A model generated the notes under the pieces. It was not told the DNA's origin. It worked only from the letters and a program-made list of their open reading frames with translations, and did no database searches. From NCBI RefSeq assembly GCF_012163155.1, contig NZ_JAAVUN010000003.1, positions 1 to 64,000 on the forward strand: a stretch of 64,000 nt of DNA, in the 5' to 3' direction. Within the stretch, counting starts at the first letter, position 1. Each line of letters starts with the position of its first letter. The DNA comes from Kocuria subflava. Lineage in GTDB: Bacteria > Actinomycetota > Actinomycetes > Actinomycetales > Micrococcaceae. This document shows positions 1-9,553 of this stretch, one piece after another. The translations under genes were made by a program, and so were the position numbers.

Positions 1-38
1 CCGCCACAGGACTCTGACCAGCGACAACACCGGCCAAG

Positions 39-953
<915 letters not shown>

Positions 954-2750
954 TCAGTCGTTGGCCCGCTGGGCGGACCCGTTGGCCAATCTAAGGCCTC
1001 TGAACCGGTTGACGGCAGCCTGGAGCTCTTGTTGCCTGGGCGCTGCCAGGTAGCCAGGGTGCCCGCCATGAGCACTGAGCGCATCCAGCCCATCGCGTTC
1101 CATGCTGCAGATCCGCTCGAATGCCGCACGTTCCAGGGCCACGTTGTGGGGTGTGGTGGTGGCCAGTTCATCCAGGGCTCGCGCCAGCGCCGCGGTTTGA
1201 CCGGCATCCACCAGCTGAGAGACGGCGGACAGGTCAATGTTCTGGCGGCCCACCTGAATCTCCGTGCGCCCACGGGCTCGATTGGGTTTGGTCTTGGAGC
1301 GTGGATTCAAGCTGGGTGCATGCAAGATCCGCGGGGTGCGGGCACGGAACGGTGCCACCTCACGGCCGTTGACGTCCACGTCATCGGACTCATCCCCCCA
1401 CGGTGTGTCCTGGGCAATCTGCCGGGCCTGCTCGGTGACGTCACGCGGACGGTAGGCCTCCATGACAATCACCTGATCTGCCACGTCAAAAAAGGCTCCA
1501 GTTCCACCGGCCACGAGCACGGTGGAGACCCCGGTGTGTTCCAACATGGGCTTGACCCGCTCCACGAACGGCGTGATGGGTTCCCTGTGCGGAGGGATCA
1601 GGCGTTTCATCCGGTCATCACGGATCATGAAGTTGGTGGCGGAGGTGTCCTCGTCAATCAGCACGGTGGAGGTGCCAGCTCCCAGCGCCTCCACCAGATT
1701 GGCGGCTTGGGACGTGGAGCCGCTGGCGTTCGTCGTCGTGAATTCGCGGGTGTCCACGCCGGTGGGCAACCCGGTGATGAAGGGGGAGATGTCCACCCCC
1801 GTCACGCAGCGCCCGTCCTCAGCCCGGATGGCAACGGCATCGCGGCGGGTGATCACCCACTCGCGGCCGTCCCCGGCAACGTGCGGGTAGACCCCGCCGC
1901 TGAGGGCTGCCAGCAGCGTGGACTTGCCGTGGTAGCCGCCGCCAACAATCACCGTGATGCCCTCCGGGATGCCCATGCCGCGCACGGTTTTCCCACTGGG
2001 CAGCTCAAAACTCACGTCCAGAGAGCCTGGGGTGGTGAACGGGATGGCCCCCTGTTCCAGGGGCAGATCGGAGTCGCCGGCCCTGCGCGGCAACACCGAC
2101 CCATCACCCACAAAGGCCACCAGTCCCCGGTCCTTCAAGCTCTCAGCCACATGGAGTTGGTCCAGGTAGAGCTGAACGTGGGCGACCAGGGCGTCGTCGT
2201 CCCGGTTTTCGGGGTCAAGAGCAGCGGCGACCACCTGCGGCAACTGCTGGGTGAGAACGTGCTCGGCGGCGCGGCCCTTGATGCGGCGCCCTGCGGCGGG
2301 CAGGGCCACCTCCAAGCGGACTTCCACACGGTCATCGGTGATGAGCACCGTGCTGCGTTCCAGCACCTGCTGACCGTGTGCGTAGGTTTTCAAAGCAGTG
2401 GTCTCGCCCTGATGCGAACCGTTGCCGTAGCTTCCACGAGGCTTGGAGCGCGGCGGCTGGTCCTGGGACGTGGTCCGGCCCTGGACGGCAGCATGGAAAC
2501 GCCGGGCCAGATGGTCTGCTGCAGCAATCCGTTGAGGACGCGTCTGGGTCACGTGCCCGGGTAGCTGGATCTGGTCCCGGGCGAGCATCACGCGGATCTT
2601 GGACGGGGGAGCATAAGGGTCCACCTGCGTGTGGTCCACACTGAGTCGGAAGCCACCCATGTCATAGGTGCCCTTGAGGCGGTTGTAGCTGCCGTATCCC
2701 TGGCCGTCCAGATCGCGGAGCGTGTGCTGCAGTGCCTTGAGGTCGCCCAT
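954..2750 (-). CDS. ABC-class ATPase of the COG3044 type
   Basis: This 598-residue protein is a stand-alone soluble ABC-type ATPase without membrane segments. The Walker A is GGGYHGKST (about residues 270-278), a signature-like stretch SGSTSQAANLVEAL lies near 343-356, and the Walker B is STVLIDED near 361-368. A conserved LVAGGTGAFFDVAD follows. This layout matches the predicted ABC-class ATPase family that includes trypanosome MRB1590, an RNA-editing complex protein; the bacterial function is unknown and nucleic-acid binding is only a guess. The N-terminal 250 residues are family specific. The ATG at 2750 is preceded by TAGGGT at 6 nt, suggesting leaderless transcription. It is divergent from the NmrA-like gene. 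Confidence 0.85.
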   Translation of the reverse strand: MGDLKALQHTLRDLDGQGYGSYNRLKGTYDMGGFRLSVDHTQVDPYAPPSKIRVMLARDQIQLPGHVTQTRPQRIAAADHLARRFHAAVQGRTTSQDQPPRSKPRGSYGNGSHQGETTALKTYAHGQQVLERSTVLITDDRVEVRLEVALPAAGRRIKGRAAEHVLTQQLPQVVAAALDPENRDDDALVAHVQLYLDQLHVAESLKDRGLVAFVGDGSVLPRRAGDSDLPLEQGAIPFTTPGSLDVSFELPSGKTVRGMGIPEGITVIVGGGYHGKSTLLAALSGGVYPHVAGDGREWVITRRDAVAIRAEDGRCVTGVDISPFITGLPTGVDTREFTTTNASGSTSQAANLVEALGAGTSTVLIDEDTSATNFMIRDDRMKRLIPPHREPITPFVERVKPMLEHTGVSTVLVAGGTGAFFDVADQVIVMEAYRPRDVTEQARQIAQDTPWGDESDDVDVNGREVAPFRARTPRILHAPSLNPRSKTKPNRARGRTEIQVGRQNIDLSAVSQLVDAGQTAALARALDELATTTPHNVALERAAFERICSMERDGLDALSAHGGHPGYLAAPRQQELQAAVNRFRGLRLANGSAQRAND

Positions 2751-2756
2751 ACCCCC

Positions 2757-2762
2757 ACCCTA
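2757..2762 (-). promoter_or_regulatory. -10 element TAGGGT for a leaderless ABC-ATPase mRNA
   Basis: On the minus strand TAGGGT fits the actinobacterial TAnnnT -10 consensus and ends 6 nt before the ATG at 2750, placing the expected start of transcription at the start codon. No clear -35 was seen. Confidence 0.5.
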
Positions 2763-2770
2763 TGAACTTC

Positions 2771-2835
2771 CTGCCGAGTGTGTGAGTTCGGGCGTTTCCA
2801 GGGCTACCAGACGACTGAACTCACACACTCGGCAG
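2771..2835. repeat. Perfect 19-bp inverted repeat between divergent genes
   Basis: The arm ctgccgagtgtgtgagttc (2771-2789) is repeated as its exact reverse complement at 2817-2835, separated by 27 nt. It lies just upstream of two divergent genes, so it is not an end-of-gene terminator. It could be an operator for a large regulator, a 5' UTR hairpin, or a REP/MITE-like element. Confidence 0.85.
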
Positions 2836-2892
2836 CAAGACGGTGGGGACGTAGGGTGGTGGTGTCAAGGACCGACCAGTCAGGAGTGCACC

Positions 2893-3750
2893 ATGACTTC
2901 CACCTTGCCGCAGTTGGCCGTCACCGGTTCCACGGGAGTCCTGGGAGGGGCCGTTGCCCGCACGTTGTCCCAGGCCGGGGTGGCACAGCGGTTGATGGTG
3001 CGCTCCTTGAACCGGGCGCCTGAGATCCACGGCTCCACCGCCCGTCAGGCCGAATACGGGGACCGTAGTGCGGCCTTGGGCGCACTTGAGGGGGTCAAGA
3101 CCCTGTTCATGGTCTCCGGCCGGGAAAGTGCCACTCGACGTCAAGAGCACGCCACCTTCATCCAGGCCGCAGCAGACGCCGGGGTCCAGCACATCGTCTA
3201 CACCTCCTTCTTTGCCGCCAGCCCTGACGCAGTGTTCACCCACGCCCGGGGCCACGACGAAGCGGAGAACCTCATCCGTGACTCCGGGATGTCCTGGACT
3301 TTCTTGCGCGACAACTTCTATATGGACGTCCTCCCGGCGTTCACCGGGGACGACGACGTCCTGCGCGGTCCGGCTGGTGACGGCCGCTGCTCCTTTGTGG
3401 CCCGCGACGACGTCGCTCGCGTGGCTGCCGCCGTGCTCCAGGACCCCGCAGTTCACGTGAACCAGACGTACAACCTGACCGGCCCGGAGGCCCTGAGCCT
3501 CCAGGAGGCCGCAACCACCATGTCCCAGGTGATGGGCCGCTCCTTCAGCTACCACGCGGAGACCGTTGAGGAGGCCTACGAATCGCGCCGCGCGTGGCCT
3601 GCCGAGCAGTGGGAGTACGACGCCTGGGTGAGCACCTACACCGCCATCGCATCCGGAGACCTGGCACCTGTGACCGGTGACATTCAACGAGTGACAGGTC
3701 AGGCGCCCATGACCTTTGAGCAGTTCCTCCGCGCCCAGTCATCCAGCTGA
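2893..3750 (+). CDS. NmrA-like NAD(P)-binding oxidoreductase (atypical SDR)
   Basis: The 285-residue protein opens with a Rossmann motif in LAVTGSTGVLGGAVARTL and has no Tyr-x3-Lys catalytic pair, as usual for atypical SDRs of the NmrA/QorB type. It is probably an NAD(P)H-dependent quinone reductase or a redox-sensing protein. The frame is open further upstream, but the ATG at 2893 is preferred because AGGAG lies 8 nt before it and the Rossmann fold begins at once. It is divergent from the ABC-ATPase and ends 16 nt before the convergent tag gene. Substrate unknown. Confidence 0.8.
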   Translation: MTSTLPQLAVTGSTGVLGGAVARTLSQAGVAQRLMVRSLNRAPEIHGSTARQAEYGDRSAALGALEGVKTLFMVSGRESATRRQEHATFIQAAADAGVQHIVYTSFFAASPDAVFTHARGHDEAENLIRDSGMSWTFLRDNFYMDVLPAFTGDDDVLRGPAGDGRCSFVARDDVARVAAAVLQDPAVHVNQTYNLTGPEALSLQEAATTMSQVMGRSFSYHAETVEEAYESRRAWPAEQWEYDAWVSTYTAIASGDLAPVTGDIQRVTGQAPMTFEQFLRAQSSS

Positions 3751-3766
3751 CGGTCGCTCCGGCCGG

Positions 3767-4378
3767 TCAGTCCCAGAGGCCCGAGCAGCCCCGCCGGTGC
3801 GAGCCCACCAGGTGCAGGTCCACCAGTCCGATGGCGGACATCAACGCGTAGGCCGTGGTGGGTCCCACAAAGCTGAAGCCCCGTTTCTTCAAGGCCTTGG
3901 CCATGGCCACAGACTCCGGGGTCTGGGTGGGCAGTTCCGCCATGCTCCGCGGCGCCGGGGTGGTCTCCGGGCGGAAGGACCACACCAGATCGGCCAGCCC
4001 GCCGTCCTCTCGAAGGCGCACGGCGGCTTGGGCGTTGCCGATGGTGGCGGTGATTTTGGCGCGGTTGCGCACGATCCCGGCGTCGTTCATCAACCGCTCG
4101 TGGTCAGCTGGACCGAAGGCAGCCACCGCGTCCGGATCAAAGTCTGCGAATGCCTCCCGAAAGCGTGGGCGCTTGGCCAGGATGGTGGACCAGGCCAGCC
4201 CGGACTGGAACGCTTCCAGGCTCAGCCGTTCGAACACGCCGCGCTCATCGGTCACGGGCATGCCCCACTCGGAGTCGTAGTACGCACGCAACAGATCACT
4301 GGATGCTGCCCAGGGCGGCCGGGCCAGGCCGTCGTCGCCGATGACCAGATCAGTCGGCACGGATTCAGATGTGCTCAC
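3767..4378 (-). CDS. tag: DNA-3-methyladenine glycosylase I, zinc ligands replaced
   Basis: This 203-residue base-excision enzyme should remove 3-methyladenine from alkylated DNA. It keeps the helix-hairpin-helix core and the substrate-contact residues of the family: Tyr in AYYDSEWG, Glu and Trp in LEAFQSGLAW, and ALKKRGFSFVG. Compared with E. coli Tag from memory, three of four zinc-snap ligands are changed: Cys4 becomes Pro (RPPW), His17 becomes Tyr (YYD), and Cys179 becomes Ser (HLVGS); only His175 remains. Zinc is probably not bound. An extra 17 residues precede the usual start. Its ATG overlaps the stop of the DUF3533 gene by 4 nt, so the two are co-translated. Confidence 0.9.
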   Translation of the reverse strand: MSTSESVPTDLVIGDDGLARPPWAASSDLLRAYYDSEWGMPVTDERGVFERLSLEAFQSGLAWSTILAKRPRFREAFADFDPDAVAAFGPADHERLMNDAGIVRNRAKITATIGNAQAAVRLREDGGLADLVWSFRPETTPAPRSMAELPTQTPESVAMAKALKKRGFSFVGPTTAYALMSAIGLVDLHLVGSHRRGCSGLWD

Positions 4379-5766
4379 CCCTTCAGGGTAGGCCGCCCCC
4401 GGCGTCCGGTCAGACGGTCCCAGAGCGGACCGCTCACCGCGGCCAGGACGACGGCGCCCGCCATGATGGCTGCCAGTCCTGCTGCCCCGGTGCCCAACCC
4501 GGCGCTGCGCTCAGCGCTGAAGAACAGGACGTCGCGCACACCCAACCAGGTGTAGTGCAGGGGCTCGATGTTGGTGATCCAGGCGAAGAACCCGGGTAGG
4601 GCCTCCACCGGCACCACGGCACCGGCAGATGGCAGGCCCAGGAAAATCAGGTAGACCATGGACAGGATCAGCCCTACGCCGCCGGCCGCCGTGAGCAGTG
4701 CCAACGTCACGGCCGATGACGCTGCGATGGAGAGCCAACTGATCAGGAACAGCTCGCCACCGTTCGGCATGGGCATGTTCACCACGGAGGCCGCCAGCAT
4801 CATCAACCCGGAGGTTGCGGCACCGGCCAGCAGCATGATCGCCCACTTCACCAGGAACGTGGTCAGCCGGGACAACTCCACCGTGCGGTACTGGTGGAAG
4901 CTGGGCCCCAGATCCACCGGCATGATCCCCAGGATCCCGTCCACCAGGGTGTGGACTGCCACGCTGCCGCTGAGACCCACCACCAACAGGACCACGGACC
5001 AGTAGAACGGGCTCATGCCCAACGCGGTGCCGTCCTGCAGGTCCTGCCAGGCATGGGTGGTGATGTGAACGGGATCGTTGAGCACGTCCTGGGCAACGGT
5101 GGTGACCTCGGGGACGTGCTGACCTGCGTCCTGGCGTGCTTGCACCTGTTGGTCCGCGGATGCACTCAGGTCCTCACCAATGGACTCAGATGCCTGGTCG
5201 AGTCCTGGCTTGAGGCCATCGGAAACCAGCCGGGTGCTCATGGAACCGGCCTGTGGCGAGGTGATCAGCTCAATGGTGGGCTGGGTGCCGTCGCCGTCCC
5301 CTCCGATGGCAGCGGGTACCAAGGCCACGGTCTGTGCGGAGAACTCCTGCGGGATCTTGATGGCCCCGTAGATCTCACCGCTGGACAGTTGGCTGTCAGC
5401 TTGCTCGGAGGACATCTCCTGCAGATTGAACTCACCGCTGTCATTGACCTTGGACATCAGGTACTCCGTGAGGTCATCACCCAGGTTCACCTTCTGTGGG
5501 GAACCATCGGCTGCGGTGGTGGTGGCGCCGTCGTCCTGGTTCACGATGGCAACGGGCAGGTCCTCCATGTGATCAGCGGGGGATCCCAGGCCACCCAGGT
5601 AAAGCAGGATGCCCAGGAACCCGATGATCATCACGCCCACCGGGGGAATGATCCACCGCAGCGTGCGGGGCAGGTCCCACAGTGTGGCGTGGTGGCGGGT
5701 GGCCTCCGCGGACGGGGAGTTTTCGCGGTGTTTGGGATGTCGCTCGGTGAGCTCGTCTGAGTGCAT
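4375..5766 (-). CDS. DUF3533 / YhgE-Pip-like membrane protein
   Basis: A 463-residue integral membrane protein with one N-terminal helix (about 36-58), a large extracytoplasmic region starting LPVAIVNQDDGA, and about five C-terminal helices. This is the layout of the DUF3533/ABC-2-like permease group that includes YhgE/Pip proteins, often linked to drug or lipid export or phage infection. No ATPase partner is adjacent. GAGGA lies 5 nt before the ATG. It is divergent from a TetR regulator that probably represses it, and it is followed by tag with a 4-nt overlap. Exact transport role unknown. Confidence 0.75.
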   Translation of the reverse strand: MHSDELTERHPKHRENSPSAEATRHHATLWDLPRTLRWIIPPVGVMIIGFLGILLYLGGLGSPADHMEDLPVAIVNQDDGATTTAADGSPQKVNLGDDLTEYLMSKVNDSGEFNLQEMSSEQADSQLSSGEIYGAIKIPQEFSAQTVALVPAAIGGDGDGTQPTIELITSPQAGSMSTRLVSDGLKPGLDQASESIGEDLSASADQQVQARQDAGQHVPEVTTVAQDVLNDPVHITTHAWQDLQDGTALGMSPFYWSVVLLVVGLSGSVAVHTLVDGILGIMPVDLGPSFHQYRTVELSRLTTFLVKWAIMLLAGAATSGLMMLAASVVNMPMPNGGELFLISWLSIAASSAVTLALLTAAGGVGLILSMVYLIFLGLPSAGAVVPVEALPGFFAWITNIEPLHYTWLGVRDVLFFSAERSAGLGTGAAGLAAIMAGAVVLAAVSGPLWDRLTGRRGRPTLKG

Positions 5767-5807
5767 GACGTCCTCGATGCATGAGTGTATTGAAATTCAG
5801 GGCCTGA

Positions 5808-5825
5808 CGATACACTGGTGTATCG
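5808..5825. promoter_or_regulatory. Palindromic operator, probable TetR site
   Basis: The 18-bp site has perfect 8-bp half-sites, cgatacac and gtgtatcg, around a TG. It lies between the divergent DUF3533 and TetR genes and overlaps a possible -10 (TACACT, 5811-5816) for the regulator, which follows TTGAAA at 5790-5795 with a short 15-nt spacer. A lone gtgtat occurs nearby at 5785-5790. Autorepression and repression of the membrane gene are inferred. Confidence 0.7.
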
Positions 5826-5839
5826 AGTCGGTCGAGGGG

Positions 5840-6475
5840 ATGATGACGCCAATGAGTGAGACTCCTGACACAGAAGCCGCCAAGCGCTCGCGCTCAGCCA
5901 CGCGCACCAAATTGGTGGACCAAGCCGCCACCGTGTTTGTCACCAAGGGCTTGGAGGCTGCCAGCGTGGCGGATCTCTGCGCGGCGGCAGGGTTCACACG
6001 GGGTGCCTTCTACAGCAATTTTGACTCCAAGTCTGAGCTGGCGGTGGCGGTCTACGCCCACCGGGTGGATCAACTGGTGGAGCTGCTGACCACGGAAGTG
6101 CAACGGCAACTGCGGCGGGATGTGCCCGTGACGCAGATGTTGGCGTTCGTCCTGCAGGCACTGTCCGGATTGACCCAGGACGGCCAATGGCAGGCCTTCC
6201 GTGTGGAGATGCACTTGGCGGCCGACCGAGACCCGCAACTGCGCCTGGCCGTGGACGAGCAATACGAACGCATTCTGGCGGCTGTCACGGAAGTCCTGGA
6301 GCAGGTCAAGAGTCGCGGGGTTTCCTACCGCGTTGACGGCAAGGACCTGGCGCGCATCCTGATCGCGGTCTGGGACGGGGAGTTGTTGCGTGCAGGACGC
6401 AACATGGCACCGGACCGGGGGACCGGTGCCCGGTTGATCACCGCAACATGGGAGGCCTTCACCACGGTGGACTGA
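5840..6475 (+). CDS. TetR family transcriptional regulator
   Basis: The 211-residue protein has an N-terminal TetR helix-turn-helix (SVADLCAAAGFTRGAFYSNF) and a variable ligand-binding domain. It is divergent from the DUF3533 membrane gene with a palindrome in the 73-nt gap, so it is most likely the local repressor of that gene and of itself. Three in-frame Met codons (5840, 5843, 5852) follow a GAGGGG; the first is listed because it lies just beyond the operator, but 5852 has a more normal distance from the ribosome site. Inducer unknown. Confidence 0.85.
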   Translation: MMTPMSETPDTEAAKRSRSATRTKLVDQAATVFVTKGLEAASVADLCAAAGFTRGAFYSNFDSKSELAVAVYAHRVDQLVELLTTEVQRQLRRDVPVTQMLAFVLQALSGLTQDGQWQAFRVEMHLAADRDPQLRLAVDEQYERILAAVTEVLEQVKSRGVSYRVDGKDLARILIAVWDGELLRAGRNMAPDRGTGARLITATWEAFTTVD

Positions 6476-6603
6476 CACCGCCACCGCGGCCCCATGTAAT
6501 GGCCTGCAACCACGCGCCACCGGCACGGCGCTGTGCCTACCGTGGAGATGAATGCACACACAGCATTCGAACCTCAAATCGGTACCCAGAGGAGTGGCAT
6601 CAG

Positions 6604-7683
6604 ATGAAGGCTGCACGTTTCTACGACCGTGAAGACATTCGTATCGAGGACATCCCGGAGCCCACCGTGGAACCTGGTCACGTGGGGATCGACGTCGCCT
6701 GGTGCGGAATCTGTGGCACCGATCTTCACGAGTACAAGGATGGCCCGGTGTTCTGCCCCACGCATGACACCCCTCACCCCATCTCCGGTGAGACTGCGCC
6801 CATCACTCTGGGCCATGAGTTCTCCGGTGTGATCTATGAGGTCGGTGAGGGCGTCACCGACCTGGAGGTTGGCGACCACGTGGTGGTGGAGCCCTACATC
6901 ATCGACGACTCCGTGGACACCGGCCCCGAGTCCAAGGACTATCACCTCTCCCAGAACATGAACTTCATCGGTCTGGCCGGTCGCGGTGGCGGGCTGGGGG
7001 AGAAGATTTCCGTCAAACGCCGCTGGGTGCACGCCATCAGCAAGGACCTTCCCCTGGATCAAGCAGCACTGATCGAGCCCCTGTCCGTGGGCTACCACGC
7101 GGTCCAGCGTTCCGGGGCCACGGAAGGGGACATCGCTGTGATCGGCGGTGCCGGTCCCATCGGCTTGCTCACCGCAGCTGTGCTCAAGGCCATTGGATGC
7201 ACCGTGGTGGTCTCCGAGCTTTCACCCCTGCGCCGTGAGAAGGCCCTGGAATCGGGCGTGGCAGATCACGCCCTGGATCCCACCCAGGTGGACGTTGCCG
7301 AGGAGGTACGCAAACTCTCCCGTGACGGACGCGGTGCGGACGTGGCTTTTGAATGCACCTCGGTGCAGGTGGTTCTGGACACCCTCATGGACGCGTTGCG
7401 GCCCACGGGTGGTCTGGTGGTGGTCTCCATCTGGGCACAGCGCTCCAACTTTGACATCCACACGTTGGTCATGAAGGAGATCGACCTTCGCGGCACGATC
7501 GCCTACGTGAATTCCCACCCGGCCACGATCGCGCTGGTGGAGTCCGGAAAGATTGATCTGGCCCCGTTCATCACGGGCAAGATTGCCGTGGAGGACCTGG
7601 TGAGTGAGGGCTTTGACACACTCATCCACCGCAATGAGACGGCCGTGAAGATTTTGGTCTCTCCCAGTGGGAGGGGCTTGTAA
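6604..7683 (+). CDS. bdhA: 2,3-butanediol dehydrogenase, zinc MDR type
   Basis: This 359-residue zinc-dependent medium-chain dehydrogenase should interconvert acetoin and 2,3-butanediol (possibly diacetyl and acetoin) with NAD(H). Catalytic zinc ligands are seen in CGICGTD, LGHEFSG and IEPLSVG, and the nucleotide fold has GGAGPIG. The FCPTHDTPHPISGETAPITLGHE segment is typical of the BdhA group. The frame is open upstream, but ATG 6604 has GAGGAG before it and matches the family start. Its stop codon forms part of the -10 of nhaA downstream. A relaxed-specificity polyol dehydrogenase is the alternative. Confidence 0.88.
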   Translation: MKAARFYDREDIRIEDIPEPTVEPGHVGIDVAWCGICGTDLHEYKDGPVFCPTHDTPHPISGETAPITLGHEFSGVIYEVGEGVTDLEVGDHVVVEPYIIDDSVDTGPESKDYHLSQNMNFIGLAGRGGGLGEKISVKRRWVHAISKDLPLDQAALIEPLSVGYHAVQRSGATEGDIAVIGGAGPIGLLTAAVLKAIGCTVVVSELSPLRREKALESGVADHALDPTQVDVAEEVRKLSRDGRGADVAFECTSVQVVLDTLMDALRPTGGLVVVSIWAQRSNFDIHTLVMKEIDLRGTIAYVNSHPATIALVESGKIDLAPFITGKIAVEDLVSEGFDTLIHRNETAVKILVSPSGRGL

Positions 7684-7686
7684 AGT
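7681..7686 (+). promoter_or_regulatory. -10 element TAAAGT overlapping the bdhA stop codon
   Basis: TAAAGT begins with the bdhA TAA stop and ends 7 nt before the nhaA ATG at 7694, predicting a leaderless nhaA transcript. No good -35 is visible. A GGAGGGG at 7670-7676 is too far from the ATG to be an ordinary ribosome site. Confidence 0.45.
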
Positions 7687-7693
7687 CGGATCC

Positions 7694-9523
7694 ATGCGCC
7701 CGACACTTCTTGAGCGCCTACGCAGTGAGTCCGGTAGCGCGCTTCTTTTGGTGGCGGTCACGGTCTTTGCTCTGTTGTGGGCCAACTCCCCGTTCTCCAG
7801 GCTCTACCACGAGCTGTGGGAGACCCACATGGAGGTCACCGTGGGGTCCTGGGGCCTGAACCTCAGCCTGCACCACTGGGTCAATGACGGCTTGATGGTC
7901 ATCTTCTTCTTTGTGGTGGGCTTGGAGGTTCGCCAGGAGTTCGCAGTGGGCTCCTTGCGCGACCGTCGTCGGGCCCTGGTGCCGCTGGTGGCCGGCGTGC
8001 TGGGCGTGGGGGTGCCTGCGTTGATCTACCTGAGCATCGCCGGGGGCGAGGCACCCGCTGGTTGGGGTGCGGTGGTGGGAACGGACACCGCATTCCTGCT
8101 GGGTGCTCTGGTCCTGGTGGGCCCGGCCATGTCCAATCAGCTGCGGATCTTCCTGCTCACCCTGACCGTGGTGGATGACTTCCTGGCGGTGTCCATCATT
8201 GGTGTGTTCTACACCGAACAGGTGCGTATCTGGCCCCTGGTCATCGCGGTGTTCGCCTTGGTGGCTCTGTTCCTCTTGGGGCGCACCCGGCAGTGGCGTT
8301 CCTCCCCGTACGTGGCACTGGTGATCGTGCTGTGGCTGGCCACTTTGGAATCGGGGATCCACCCGTCCATCGCAGGCATGGTGGCGGGCCTCATGGTGCC
8401 CGCCTTCGCCACGCACCGCGGTGTGGTGGACAGTGTGGCGCACCTGTTCCGTGACTTCCGTCAGTCCCCGGAGGCCGACGCCGCCCGTACGGCTTCCCGG
8501 GGCCTGGCCCGTTCCATCTCGGTCAACGAGAGGCTACACGCCGCCTTGCGCGGGCCGTCGTCGTTGGTGATCGTTCCGCTGTTCGCCCTGGCCAATGCCG
8601 GGGTGGACCTGCGCGGTGACACCCTGGGACAGGCGGCGACCTCCACGGTCACCTGGGGTGTGGTGGCCGGGCTGGTGATCGGCAAACTGGCCGGAATCTC
8701 CTTGGGCACCTGGCTTGCCATGCGCATGGGTCTGGGCAAACTTCCCGACGGCGTGGGGCCAGGTTCCATCATGGGTGGTGCGGCCCTGTCCGGAATCGGG
8801 TTCACGGTGTCTCTGCTGGTGATCGGGTTGGCCTTCACGGATCAACAGCACAGCAATGCCGCCACGGTGGGAGTGCTGTTGGCCATGGTCCTGGCCTGGT
8901 TGTTGGGCTGGATCATCTTCTGGGTGGCCCGGGTCCGGTTCGGGGAAACCTCAGCCGACCTGCCGGTGACTCTGACTCCTGCGGTCAACGAGGACTACGA
9001 CCACATCTTTGGATCCCCGGATGCCGAAGCCACTGTGGTCGAGTACTTCGACTACGAATGCCCCTTCTGCTCACGCACCACGGGTATCGGTCAGGACCTC
9101 TACCAACACTTTGGGGACCGGGTGCGTTTTGTGGCGCGTCACGTGCCCATTGCAGACCGGCATCCCAATGCCGAACGTGCGGCCGTGGTGGCAGAAGCGG
9201 CCGCTCGCCAGGGTCAGTTCTGGGACATGCACAAGCAGTTGTTCGATCACCAGGACCACCTGGATGAGTCGGTCTACCGGCGACTGGCGCAGGAGATCGG
9301 ACTGGACATGGACCAGTTTGAATCTGACCTGGCGGACCCGGAGCTGCCCAAGTGGGTGGCCAAGCATGCCCGTAGCGCCCATGAGAGCGGGGTGCGTGGA
9401 ACCCCCACGTTCTTCCTCAACGGGTCGCGGCACCTGGGCGCCCATGATGCCCGCACCATCATCGCCGAGCTGGAGGCCCAGATGAACACCCAGAGCGAAC
9501 AGCCCCTACGGCGCCGCTCCTGA
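7694..9523 (+). CDS. nhaA: NhaA Na+/H+ antiporter fused to a DsbA-like thioredoxin domain
   Basis: The 609-residue protein has two parts. Residues 1 to about 420 are an NhaA antiporter with about 12 helices and the paired aspartates in LTVVDDFLAVSIIG, equivalent to the ion-binding pair of E. coli NhaA. It should exchange sodium for protons for pH and salt control. From about residue 440 a DsbA-like domain follows: VVEYFDYECPFC with the redox pair Cys456/Cys459, and the cis-Pro segment GVRGTPTFFLNG. Such fusions occur in actinobacteria. The side of the membrane and the substrate of the thiol domain are unknown. A GTG at 7667 is in frame, but ATG 7694 fits the family start and the -10 spacing. 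Confidence 0.92.
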   Translation: MRPTLLERLRSESGSALLLVAVTVFALLWANSPFSRLYHELWETHMEVTVGSWGLNLSLHHWVNDGLMVIFFFVVGLEVRQEFAVGSLRDRRRALVPLVAGVLGVGVPALIYLSIAGGEAPAGWGAVVGTDTAFLLGALVLVGPAMSNQLRIFLLTLTVVDDFLAVSIIGVFYTEQVRIWPLVIAVFALVALFLLGRTRQWRSSPYVALVIVLWLATLESGIHPSIAGMVAGLMVPAFATHRGVVDSVAHLFRDFRQSPEADAARTASRGLARSISVNERLHAALRGPSSLVIVPLFALANAGVDLRGDTLGQAATSTVTWGVVAGLVIGKLAGISLGTWLAMRMGLGKLPDGVGPGSIMGGAALSGIGFTVSLLVIGLAFTDQQHSNAATVGVLLAMVLAWLLGWIIFWVARVRFGETSADLPVTLTPAVNEDYDHIFGSPDAEATVVEYFDYECPFCSRTTGIGQDLYQHFGDRVRFVARHVPIADRHPNAERAAVVAEAAARQGQFWDMHKQLFDHQDHLDESVYRRLAQEIGLDMDQFESDLADPELPKWVAKHARSAHESGVRGTPTFFLNGSRHLGAHDARTIIAELEAQMNTQSEQPLRRRS

Positions 9524-9553
9524 AACTATCGGCCTTGGCAGCCCGTGGGCTTC

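Noticed and set aside
6560-6600. TTCGAAT-type tRNA T-loop signature before bdhA
   Set aside because: The flanking bases do not form a T-stem and no acceptor or anticodon arm is present.
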